A stretch of DNA of 41,002 bases from Anaerobutyricum stercoris (lineage in GTDB: Bacteria > Bacillota > Clostridia > Lachnospirales > Lachnospiraceae): assembly GCA_019116455.1 (NCBI GenBank), contig DXBR01000106.1, positions 1 through 41,002 of the forward strand, read 5' to 3'. The translations under genes and the position numbers were made by a program. Positions 31,860 to 39,294 of this stretch are shown here, in pieces. The notes under the pieces were generated by a model. That model searched no databases. It was not told where the DNA came from and saw only the letters and a program-made list of their open reading frames with translations. Position 1 is the stretch's first letter. Each line of letters starts with the position of its first letter.

Positions 31860-33185
31860 ATGAATGAACATGAATTAATGGCAGAGATGAAAGTGTCAAA
31901 GGCGGTGGCGAAGATGGCCGTGCCGAGCGTCGTCAGCAGTTTAGTTACTGTGATCTACAATATGGCCGATACATTTTTTGTGGGACAGACCGGCGACGCC
32001 CTGCAGGTGGCGGCAGTCAGCCTGACAAACCCGATTTTCATTCTTTTGATGGCTTTTGCCAACATGCTGGGAATGGGCGGCAGTGCCGTGGCGTCTGTGG
32101 CACTGGGTAAGAAAAAAGAAAAGAGAGTAAAAAACGTCACATCGTTTGTATTTTTTGCGTCGCTGGCTGTGGGCGTGGTCTTCATGATCCTGCTGCTTGT
32201 TTTCATGCGCCCTATACTGACTCTGTTCGGCGCCAATGCCGAGACCTACGCCTTTGCGCGGGGATATACGCTGCACATTTCTTACGGCGCGCCGTTTATC
32301 ATCTGGTCCGCGGCCTCCAGTTTCATACTCCGCGTGGAGGGAGCCAGCAAGGAGGCCATGATTGGAAATATGATCGGAACCATCGCCAACATCGTGCTGG
32401 ACCCGATTTTTATCTCCGGGCTTGGTATGGGCGCGGCGGGCGCCGCCACTGCCACTACCATAGGAAATGTACTGGCCTGCCTGTATTATCTCTGGTATTT
32501 CCTGAAGAAGATGAAGATCTTCTCCATCAGCCCCCGATATTTTACATGCGGCGAGGAAATCCTCGTCAAGGTATGCACCATCGGGCTGCCAACAGCGATT
32601 TTTTCCGGCCTCATGAGCATTTCCACTATTATCCTTAACCAGATTCTGGTGGTCTACGGCAATGCGCCGGTGGCGGCTATCGGCATTGTGTTCAAAGCAA
32701 ACATGTTTATCACTTTCCTGCAGATGGGTCTTGCCAACGGTGTGCAGCCACTGCTGGGATATAATTACGGAGCGGAAAATATGCAGCGTTTTCAGGCGGT
32801 GGAGCGTTTTACAAAAATATGCTGCATTGTCGTGGGCATTGCCTCGGTTATCCTGTATTATGTATGCAGAGAGCCGATTATCCGTATATTCATCAACGAC
32901 AACGACGTGGTCGCTTATGGTGTGCAGATGCTCATCGGCTACATGCTGTCCGGCCCGGTCATCGGCATCCTGTTTATGAACATGAACTGCATGCAGTCGG
33001 TGGGACACGCTTTCCCGGCAACTGTGCTCTCCGTGCTGCGTCAGGGCATCCTGCTGATCCCGCTTCTGTACCTCCTGGACGGGCTGTTTGGGCTGAATGG
33101 CGTGATCTATGGACAGAGCATCACTGACTATATCGCAGTTGTGCTGTCGGTGATCATGTGGAGACACATTAGAAAGAAGTTATAG
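31860..33185 (+). CDS. MATE-family efflux transporter (MepA-like)
   Basis: The 441-residue protein has 12 predicted helices in two halves and MATE signatures such as SLVTVIYNMADTFFVGQTG, AFANMLGMGGSAVASVALGKKKEKR and QPLLGYNYGAENMQR. MATE pumps export cationic drugs in exchange for Na+ or H+. The MarR gene just upstream and its operator imply drug-inducible expression. ATG 31860 follows AGAGAGGAAG. Confidence 0.88.
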   Translation: MNEHELMAEMKVSKAVAKMAVPSVVSSLVTVIYNMADTFFVGQTGDALQVAAVSLTNPIFILLMAFANMLGMGGSAVASVALGKKKEKRVKNVTSFVFFASLAVGVVFMILLLVFMRPILTLFGANAETYAFARGYTLHISYGAPFIIWSAASSFILRVEGASKEAMIGNMIGTIANIVLDPIFISGLGMGAAGAATATTIGNVLACLYYLWYFLKKMKIFSISPRYFTCGEEILVKVCTIGLPTAIFSGLMSISTIILNQILVVYGNAPVAAIGIVFKANMFITFLQMGLANGVQPLLGYNYGAENMQRFQAVERFTKICCIVVGIASVILYYVCREPIIRIFINDNDVVAYGVQMLIGYMLSGPVIGILFMNMNCMQSVGHAFPATVLSVLRQGILLIPLLYLLDGLFGLNGVIYGQSITDYIAVVLSVIMWRHIRKKL

Positions 33186-33221
33186 TTTTCCTGATAAATA
33201 CATTTTCTGTGAAAAAAGAGC

Positions 33222-33265
33222 AGGAGCAAAATGTCAAAAACTCTTGACATTTTACTCCTCTTTTG
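33222..33265 (+). terminator. Hairpin after the MATE gene, overlapping an operator-like dyad
   Basis: AGGAG and AAAATGTCAA pair with TTGACATTTT and CTCCT, followed by CTTTTGTT. It can serve as the MATE terminator, while its inner arms belong to the repeated dyad described next. Confidence 0.5.
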
Positions 33266-33299
33266 TTATCTTAAAAATGTCAAAAGTATTTTACATTTT
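33228..33299 (+). promoter_or_regulatory. Twin operator-like dyads upstream of the membrane protein/XRE pair
   Basis: Two 26-bp sites, 33228-33253 and 33274-33299, begin with the same AAAATGTCAAAA and end with ACATTTT, and are 46 bp apart. The first has TGTCAA-N6-TTGACA and the second TGTCAA-N6-TTTACA. The TTGACA at 33244-33249 can act as a -35 with TATCTT 17 nt later. They are likely binding sites for the XRE protein encoded at 33617. Confidence 0.55.
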
Positions 33300-33324
33300 G
33301 CTTTGCAGAAAGGAGAAAAACCAT

Positions 33325-33615
33325 ATGCCGATTGGAGCCATGATATTTTTAGGGGTTATTTTTATTGTTTTTATTGCTCTGGACGTTATTATGCTGGTAT
33401 CGCTATCCCGGCCGGGAGATGAGCGTAATCAGATTATCGTGTGGAAAGCCAGCACCTTTACGTTGCTTGGGACAGCAGGAGCAAAGATGCTGGATATTAT
33501 TGAGAACCTGGTTCGGTCACAGCCTATGACCGCTAATCCTTTTATAGAGCTGGAAGTGGCGGCCATCATTTATTTTGCGGCCCTGATGTACTACAGAAGG
33601 AAGCATGGGGGCTGA
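33325..33615 (+). CDS. Small multi-pass membrane protein
   Basis: The 96-residue protein has three hydrophobic segments (about 4-27, 44-60 and 74-90) and ends in basic residues (YYRRKHGG). ATG 33325 was chosen behind AAAGGAG; upstream in-frame codons run through the operator dyads. Its stop is one base before the XRE start. Small membrane proteins paired with short XRE regulators are common in Firmicutes; the function is unknown. Confidence 0.7.
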   Translation: MPIGAMIFLGVIFIVFIALDVIMLVSLSRPGDERNQIIVWKASTFTLLGTAGAKMLDIIENLVRSQPMTANPFIELEVAAIIYFAALMYYRRKHGG

Positions 33616-33616
33616 G

Positions 33617-33808
33617 ATGGAAAATATCATAAGAATAAGAAGAAAAGAGCTGGGCCTGTCACAGGAACAGCTTGCCAGAAAATGTGACGTTTCCCGTCAG
33701 ACCGTCAACGCCATTGAAAACAATAAATACGATCCAACCCTTTCGCTGGCCTTTCGCCTCGCGAAAGAGCTGCAGCTCACCGTGGATGAGCTTTTCACTC
33801 CATCATAA
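33617..33808 (+). CDS. Short XRE-family regulator
   Basis: The 63-residue protein is a single helix-turn-helix domain: IRIRRKELGLSQEQLARK, CDVSRQTVNAIENNKYDPTL and LAKELQLTVDELF, the YozG/Cro-like stand-alone type. ATG 33617 fits the GGGGG stretch at 33607-33611 better than ATG 33605, which nearly abuts GGAAG. It is probably translated together with the upstream membrane protein and may bind the twin dyads at 33228-33299. Confidence 0.8.
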   Translation: MENIIRIRRKELGLSQEQLARKCDVSRQTVNAIENNKYDPTLSLAFRLAKELQLTVDELFTPS

Positions 33809-33912
33809 AAACTGCCGCAATATACACAGACGGCGGGAAGGAACATGAACGTATTGACACATGCGTGCGATTCCTTCCCGCCAGAACTGTGACTTGCAGC
33901 AGTTTTTTTTTT
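33808..33912. terminator. Bidirectional terminator between XRE and the second MATE gene
   Basis: An outer AAAACTGC/GCAGTTTT stem (33808-33815, 33899-33906) and an inner perfect 12-bp stem GGCGGGAAGGAA/TTCCTTCCCGCC (33832-33843, 33871-33882). A T10 run on the plus strand and an A-run at the left base serve both directions. Confidence 0.7.
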
Positions 33913-35257
33913 ATTTTGTAATATTCTTCACCCAGCGATACTTACGATAGTACCAGATTTCCAGCGGCATCTTCGTGAACTCGTCCAGATTCAGGAGGAA
34001 ATACACCGCCGGAACCGGCAGATGCAGGACAAAGGCGGCGATGCATCCCACGGGCACGATGATGGCCCACATATTGATTGTATCGCAGATCAGCCCGAAC
34101 CGGGTATCGCCGCCGGCGCTGAATATGCCGCCGATGACGGTGGCGCTGAACGATTTGCCGATCAGATAATAGGAGCAGACAAACAGCATGAACCGCAGGT
34201 AATCCTGCGCCTGCGGGCTGAGCGTGCCTGCGAATCCCTGGATGACCGGGATGCAGGCAAAGAGAATCACGCAGGAGCTCGCGCCGGTAATGAGAGAGAT
34301 AATGCACAGCTTGTTTCCCGTCTTCTTTGCCTGCGCCAGATTGCCCTGTCCCAGCTCATTGCCGATGATGATGCCGGCTCCGGTTCCGATACCCAGACAC
34401 AGACAGGCAGCCAGATTCTTCGCAATCTGAGCGATGGAATTGGCAGCCACCGCGTCAGTTCCCAGATGCCCCATGATAACGGACGTCATGGTAAATCCGC
34501 AGCCCCAGATGACCTGATTGGCAAGAGACGGCCATGTATAATGTATGTAGTCTTTCTGAAGCCAGGAAGGCGGACGCAGGATATGTTTCATGCGGATCCT
34601 GATCTCTTTCTGCCGTACATTTTCAAAGAGAATGAGTGCCAGCTCCACACCACGGGAAATACTCGTCGCGATAGCCGCGCCTGCAATGCCAAGTTTCGGA
34701 AAGCCAAGCAGACCGAAAATGAGGATGGCGTTTATGATAATATTTAAAATGACGGAAGAAGAACTGTAGAGAGTACTCAGTAAAGCCCGTCCGGTATTTT
34801 TCATGATACACAGATAAATCTGCGAGATTCCCATAAAGAAATAGGAAAACGAGGTTATTCGCAGATAGGAAGCGCCGAGGCGGATCAGTTCCTCATCGTT
34901 GGTAAAAATCCGCATCAGAAGGTCCGGCGCACACAGCGCAGCCATGGTAAAAAGGAAGGATACCAGGATAGAAAACCGAAGCACAATCCCGAGAATCTCC
35001 TCCAGACGATGCTTCTCACCTTTCCCCCAATACTGGGCGGCAAGAACAGACTCTCCGATAGTAAACGCGCCTAAAAACAGGCTCAGAACAAACTGCACCT
35101 GTCCCGCCAGCGACACCGCCGACAGAGAAGACTGATTTAAAAATCCAAGCATAAGCGCGTCGGAGGCGCTCACCAGCGACGCCATAAGGTTCTGCAGCGC
35201 CATAGGAAGAACCAGCACCAGCAATTTTTTCACCAGAGTTTTATTTTCTGAATTCAT
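33911..35257 (-). CDS. MATE-family efflux transporter, second copy
   Basis: The 448-residue protein has 12 helices and MATE motifs (LPMALQNLMASLVSASDALMLG, GAFTIGESVLAAQYWGKGE and GIIIGNELGQGN). It is from a different branch of the family than the 31860 product and is not a recent duplicate by eye. ATG 35257 follows AAAGGAGC on the minus strand. No regulator gene is directly upstream. The substrate is unknown. Confidence 0.87.
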   Translation of the reverse strand: MNSENKTLVKKLLVLVLPMALQNLMASLVSASDALMLGFLNQSSLSAVSLAGQVQFVLSLFLGAFTIGESVLAAQYWGKGEKHRLEEILGIVLRFSILVSFLFTMAALCAPDLLMRIFTNDEELIRLGASYLRITSFSYFFMGISQIYLCIMKNTGRALLSTLYSSSSVILNIIINAILIFGLLGFPKLGIAGAAIATSISRGVELALILFENVRQKEIRIRMKHILRPPSWLQKDYIHYTWPSLANQVIWGCGFTMTSVIMGHLGTDAVAANSIAQIAKNLAACLCLGIGTGAGIIIGNELGQGNLAQAKKTGNKLCIISLITGASSCVILFACIPVIQGFAGTLSPQAQDYLRFMLFVCSYYLIGKSFSATVIGGIFSAGGDTRFGLICDTINMWAIIVPVGCIAAFVLHLPVPAVYFLLNLDEFTKMPLEIWYYRKYRWVKNITK

Positions 35258-35517
35258 AATGAAAGCTCCTTTAAATTTTCTCGATGCTATTCTATACTAT
35301 TTTGCCTCTGAGGACAAGAAGTGAATTCATTTCTTGCCTTTCTGGAAGAGGTCACATGCGCCCGGAACGGCGCTCCGTCATACTGCCAATTCCCCTGTAT
35401 TATTCAACCTCAGCTTGGTTTTCCCGTCCCTTAATGGTAAAATGTTTATAAATGATAAAATATTTATACTTTATAAATAGGAAGATTTAATTTTCCAGCA
35501 CAGGGAGGAGGGAGTAT
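35258..35517. other. Divergent intergenic region between MATE 2 and the phosphoesterase
   Basis: No coding frame is convincing. The right side (35440-35480) is very AT-rich, with TTTATAAA twice and a TATACT near 35466, a weak plus-strand promoter. On the left, a minus-strand TATAGA near 35300 may serve the MATE gene. Confidence 0.3.
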
Positions 35518-36279
35518 ATGATTTACATCACGGGAGATACCCACGGAGACTTCCGTCGATTTTCCACGGACATTTTTCCGGAACAAAAAGAAATGACGAA
35601 AGATGATTTTGTTATCATCTGCGGAGATTTCGGCGGCATCTGGTGCCAGGAAGATAACAAAAAGGCGATGAAGAATGAAAACTATTGGCTGGACTGGCTG
35701 GATGAAAAGCCTTTTACCACACTTTTCGTCTGCGGAAATCACGAGAATTTCGACCGGCTGTCCGCATTTCTCATCGAAAACCGCTACGGTGGAAATGTAC
35801 ATGTGATTCGTCCGTCCATTCTCCATCTGATGCGCGGGGAGACCTTCTGCATTGATGGAAATACTGTCTTTGCCTTTGGCGGAGCCTCTTCCCATGACAT
35901 TTCCGACGGAATCCTTCAAAAAGAAAACTGGAAAGAAGAAGCCAAAAAACTGGACCGGCGCGGAAAATACATGTACCGGATCGACGGCCTAAGCTGGTGG
36001 AAAGAAGAACTGCCATCGGATAAAGAACTGCAAAACGGTCTGGCTAATCTGGACAAAACCGGCAACCATGTCGATTATATCATCACCCATTCACCGCCGG
36101 CCTCCATCATCTCCCTGCTGGGATTCGGCTCCTACAAACAGGATATCCTGACAAAATACCTGGAAGACATACGGTGTACCATCGACTATCAATACTGGTT
36201 TATGGGACATATGCATATGAACAAAAGATTCACAAAACAAGATTTTCTGCTGTATGAGCAGATAGTACGGGTGGTGTGA
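35518..36279 (+). CDS. Calcineurin-like metallophosphoesterase (second)
   Basis: The 253-residue protein shows G-D-T-H-G-D (6-11), G-D-F-G-G (about 36-40), G-N-H-E-N-F, T-H-S-P-P and G-H-M-H-M-N, a full dimetal site. Proteins of this type are common in Firmicutes and lack an assigned substrate. ATG 35518 follows GGAGGAGGG. Confidence 0.85.
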   Translation: MIYITGDTHGDFRRFSTDIFPEQKEMTKDDFVIICGDFGGIWCQEDNKKAMKNENYWLDWLDEKPFTTLFVCGNHENFDRLSAFLIENRYGGNVHVIRPSILHLMRGETFCIDGNTVFAFGGASSHDISDGILQKENWKEEAKKLDRRGKYMYRIDGLSWWKEELPSDKELQNGLANLDKTGNHVDYIITHSPPASIISLLGFGSYKQDILTKYLEDIRCTIDYQYWFMGHMHMNKRFTKQDFLLYEQIVRVV

Positions 36280-36366
36280 GGAAAAAAGGAGGAAATAATG
36301 CGATAAAAGAATACTAACATGAAACTAAAATGAGAAGGCAAATGTATAATTGGAGGTATAAGATTT

Positions 36367-36699
36367 ATGAAAGATATGATTGGATTTTGCGGGCTGGATT
36401 GTGAAAAATGTGATGCATATATTGCCACAATGCATGACGATCAGGCGCTGCGTGAAAAAACCGCGAAGCTGTGGGCAAAGTTAAATAACGCCCCGATTCT
36501 CCCTGAGCATATCAACTGTGAGGGCTGCCGCATGAGCGGTGCTAAAACCATATTTTGCGAGAATATGTGTTCGGTTCGTCAATGCACGCTAAAAAAAGGC
36601 GTCACTACCTGTGGAGATTGCCCGGATTTGGAAAAATGTCCGATTGTGGGAGCGGTTATAGCCAATAATCCTTCTGCTTTGGAAAATTTGCAGGGATAA
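36367..36699 (+). CDS. DUF3795 cysteine-rich protein
   Basis: The 110-residue protein has 12 Cys residues in the DUF3795 pattern: FCGLDCEKCDAYIA near the start, C-x2-C in INCEGCRM, then C-x3-C-x4-C and C-G-D-C with LEKC at the end. It probably binds zinc or an iron-sulfur cluster; the function is unknown. ATG 36367 follows GGAGG by about 9 nt. It lies between the phosphoesterase and a Rieske oxidoreductase. Confidence 0.8.
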   Translation: MKDMIGFCGLDCEKCDAYIATMHDDQALREKTAKLWAKLNNAPILPEHINCEGCRMSGAKTIFCENMCSVRQCTLKKGVTTCGDCPDLEKCPIVGAVIANNPSALENLQG

Positions 36700-36709
36700 A
36701 ATACATAAA

Positions 36710-36768
36710 ATGTCCCCTATGAGAAATATTAAATAAAAAACGGTTAAATTAGTAAGCATAGGAGACAT
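36710..36768 (+). promoter_or_regulatory. Inverted repeat covering the ribosome site of the Rieske oxidoreductase gene
   Basis: ATGTCCCCTATG (36710-36721) pairs with CATAGGAGACAT (36757-36768) with one C-A mismatch. The right arm contains the AGGAGA ribosome site of ATG 36772, so the fold would hide it. The 35-nt loop is A-rich. Confidence 0.45.
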
Positions 36769-36771
36769 CAA

Positions 36772-38217
36772 ATGGATTCAATATGGACGAAAACCTTTAC
36801 GATTAGAAAAAGAACCTCTCTGAAAGGCGACATCCGGGCGGATGTGGCTGTCATCGGCGGAGGAATGACAGGAATACTGACCGCCTGGCAGCTGAAGCAG
36901 GCCGGAGTGCGGGCAGTTGTTCTGGAAGCAGAGCGGATTGGAGGGGGACAGACCGGAAATACTACCGCAAAGGTCACGTCTCAGCACGGAATGTTCTGTC
37001 ATACATTTATCGGGAATAAAGGGGAAGAAACAGCGAGGAAATATGTGCAGGCCAATCAGGCTGCGGTGGAAGAGTACAAAAGAATCATCCGGGAGAGGGG
37101 GATCTCCTGTGATCTGAGGGAGTGTGATTCTTACGTTTATTCAGCGGACGGTGATACATTAGCCAAAGAGGTGGAAGCCGCCAGAAAGCTTGGCGTTGAT
37201 GCCGTACTGGAGAACCAGATTTCTCTTCCGGTCGCCTGCGCAGGCGCCGTGTGCTTCCACGGTCAGGCAGAATTTCATCCGCTGAAGTTTATCGGGGCGC
37301 TGGCTGAGGAACTGGAGATTTATGAGAATACTCCCGTGAAAGAAGTGGAGGAACATCTGGTGAAAACGCCTGGCGGCAGTGTGAGAGCAGATAAAATTGT
37401 TTTTGCTGTTCATTTTCCTTTTGTTAACTTTCCCGGGATGTATTTTGCAAGAATGCATCAGGAACGGTCTTATGTGCTCGCTCTGGAAAACGCCGGAACG
37501 ATAAATGGGCTCTATATCGGAGAGGGCGAGGATGTTCTTTCCTTCCGACAGTACAAGCAGTATCTTCTTCTCGGAGGGCAGGCGCACCGGACCGGCGAGA
37601 ACCGGGAAGGAGGACGTTATGAGAAACTGAAAGAAGCTGCCGGGAAAATGTATCCTCAGAGCCGTATCGCCGCCTGCTGGTCTGCGCAGGATTGTATGAC
37701 CACAGATCGTGTTCCTTTTATCGGACCATATGCCGCTGACCGTCCGGACTGGTACGTGGCGACAGGATTTTGCAAATGGGGAATGAGCTCTGCCATGGTA
37801 TCTGCCATGATGCTTAAAGATATGATCTGCGGAATAACTAATCCTTACACAGAGGTATTTGCGCCATCCCGGTTCTCCAGTGAGGAAATCCCTCAGCTTC
37901 TGGAGGATACCGGGAAGTCCGTGAAGGGGCTGACAAAACGATTCTTTCATATGCCGCAGGAGACCGTGGACGAACTTCCGCGGGGGCATGGCGGCGTCAT
38001 TGACACCCCACAGGGAAAAACCGGAGTTTATAAGACCGAGGATGGTCAGTTCTTTCAGGTGGATATCGTCTGCCCTCACATGGGCTGTGAGCTGACATGG
38101 AACCCGGACGAGCGTTCCTGGGACTGCCCATGCCATGGTTCCCGTTTTGATTATAAGGGAAACCGGATAGACGGCCCGGCGGAGGAAGGAATTGCCCTTG
38201 AGTCATCCCTCGAATAA
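36772..38217 (+). CDS. FAD-dependent oxidoreductase with C-terminal Rieske domain
   Basis: The 481-residue protein has an N-terminal dinucleotide fold G-G-G-M-T-G (29-34) of the DAO/glycine oxidase family, a GGGQTGNTTAKVT segment, and a C-terminal Rieske 2Fe-2S domain: C-P-H-M-G-C (Cys434, His436) and C-P-C-H-G-S (Cys452, His455). This DadA-plus-Rieske architecture is found in Firmicutes; it probably oxidises an amine or amino acid and passes electrons through the cluster, but the substrate is unknown. The ribosome site lies in an inverted repeat (36757-36768). Confidence 0.85.
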   Translation: MDSIWTKTFTIRKRTSLKGDIRADVAVIGGGMTGILTAWQLKQAGVRAVVLEAERIGGGQTGNTTAKVTSQHGMFCHTFIGNKGEETARKYVQANQAAVEEYKRIIRERGISCDLRECDSYVYSADGDTLAKEVEAARKLGVDAVLENQISLPVACAGAVCFHGQAEFHPLKFIGALAEELEIYENTPVKEVEEHLVKTPGGSVRADKIVFAVHFPFVNFPGMYFARMHQERSYVLALENAGTINGLYIGEGEDVLSFRQYKQYLLLGGQAHRTGENREGGRYEKLKEAAGKMYPQSRIAACWSAQDCMTTDRVPFIGPYAADRPDWYVATGFCKWGMSSAMVSAMMLKDMICGITNPYTEVFAPSRFSSEEIPQLLEDTGKSVKGLTKRFFHMPQETVDELPRGHGGVIDTPQGKTGVYKTEDGQFFQVDIVCPHMGCELTWNPDERSWDCPCHGSRFDYKGNRIDGPAEEGIALESSLE

Positions 38218-38254
38218 AATGCATAGAGTGCAGCCGCTGCTATCGTTGGGCGTT

Positions 38255-39169
38255 TTATAAATGACAGTTCGCGGGATATGCGCTCTGTCCCATATATTTC
38301 ATCATCAGGTCCATACAAAGATGCAGCTGCGGCGTCACCAGTTTATGACGGTGGTGTACGATCTGGCTCCACATGACGATGTCGGGGCATTCGGTATCAA
38401 GAACAACCAGCTGTCCGTTTTTTATGTAATCACGTACCACGTATTCCGGAAGAAAAGAGATTCCCCTGTTTTGCAGCAAAAAGCGGGTGATGACATCGGT
38501 ATTGCCCACTTCCCAGAAGGGATGCAGTTCATAGCCCTTCGACGCAAGAAACTGTTCCATGGGATTCCGGTAGCTGATGCCCTTCTCCGTGAGATAAAGA
38601 GGTTCCTGCAGGAGCCGTTCTATGGTAATCTGTTTTTCTCCGGCCAGTGGAGAATCCGCCGACGCCACAAAATATATATTTTCCGGTTGTTCCGAGACCT
38701 TAATCCATTCTGGAAAATACATTTTCTCGTCAAGAAAGTAAAGAATATCAATATCATTTTGGCGGAGCATGCTGAAAAGATCCGGTACCAATGCGGTATA
38801 GGTACTGACTTCCACATGAGGACAGATTTCCTGCAGCTCCATGATCACATGGGGAAGGACGCTGATGACATAGGATTCGCAGGTACCGATGCGGATCTTT
38901 CCGGAAATGTCTCCGGGCTCCCGGACAATATTTTCTGCTTGACTGACGGCTTTCAGTATATCCAGTGCATGAGGAAGCAAACGTTCTCCCGCCTGCGTCA
39001 GTTTCACATGTCTGCCGATTCGTTCAAACAGCTGCGCGTGAAGTTCCTTTTCCAGCTGTTTGATCTGCATGGTTACCGCAGACTGTGAGTAACCCAGCTG
39101 CTCTGCAGCCTTGGAAAAATTCCTCACCTCTGCGATTCGAATAAAAGTTACCAGATTTCTTATTTCCAT
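38255..39169 (-). CDS. LysR-family transcriptional regulator
   Basis: The 304-residue protein has the N-terminal LysR winged HTH (MEIRNLVTFIRIAEVRNFSK, then AAEQLGYSQSAVTMQIKQLE) and a periplasmic-binding-like effector domain (about 90-300). ATG 39169 is chosen over TTG 39199 because it starts the canonical LysR helix and has GGAAGGG 8 nt upstream. It is divergent from the decarboxylase gene with 125 nt between them, the classic layout for a regulator of the neighbouring gene. The effector may be an aromatic amino acid (inference). Confidence 0.87.
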   Translation of the reverse strand: MEIRNLVTFIRIAEVRNFSKAAEQLGYSQSAVTMQIKQLEKELHAQLFERIGRHVKLTQAGERLLPHALDILKAVSQAENIVREPGDISGKIRIGTCESYVISVLPHVIMELQEICPHVEVSTYTALVPDLFSMLRQNDIDILYFLDEKMYFPEWIKVSEQPENIYFVASADSPLAGEKQITIERLLQEPLYLTEKGISYRNPMEQFLASKGYELHPFWEVGNTDVITRFLLQNRGISFLPEYVVRDYIKNGQLVVLDTECPDIVMWSQIVHHRHKLVTPQLHLCMDLMMKYMGQSAYPANCHL

Positions 39170-39294
39170 TTCCTTGCCCTTCCGTACTTTCCTGTTCAAA
39201 AAAATTGAATATTTTCATCAAAACTATGAATTATACAAATGCTACGATTCATGGTACCATTTCTTTCAGAAGAAAGTCAAGGAGGCATCTGCAG
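39170..39294. promoter_or_regulatory. Shared LysR/decarboxylase control region
   Basis: The region contains TTGAATATTTTCATCAA near 39203-39219 (TTGA and TCAA arms) and ATGAAT...ATTCAT arms about 39225-39251. Either could be a LysR site. No clear consensus promoter pair was found, which suits an activator-dependent promoter. AAGGAGG (39279-39285) serves the decarboxylase. Confidence 0.4.

Noticed and set aside
31941..33167. 408-codon minus-strand open frame
   Set aside because: It is antisense to the MATE gene, and its His/Asp-rich product is typical of a reverse-frame shadow.
37159..38136. 325-codon minus-strand open frame
   Set aside because: It lies opposite the Rieske oxidoreductase, whose motifs are intact; no start signal and no domain.
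38261..39088. 275-codon plus-strand open frame
   Set aside because: It lies opposite the LysR gene and shows no family pattern.
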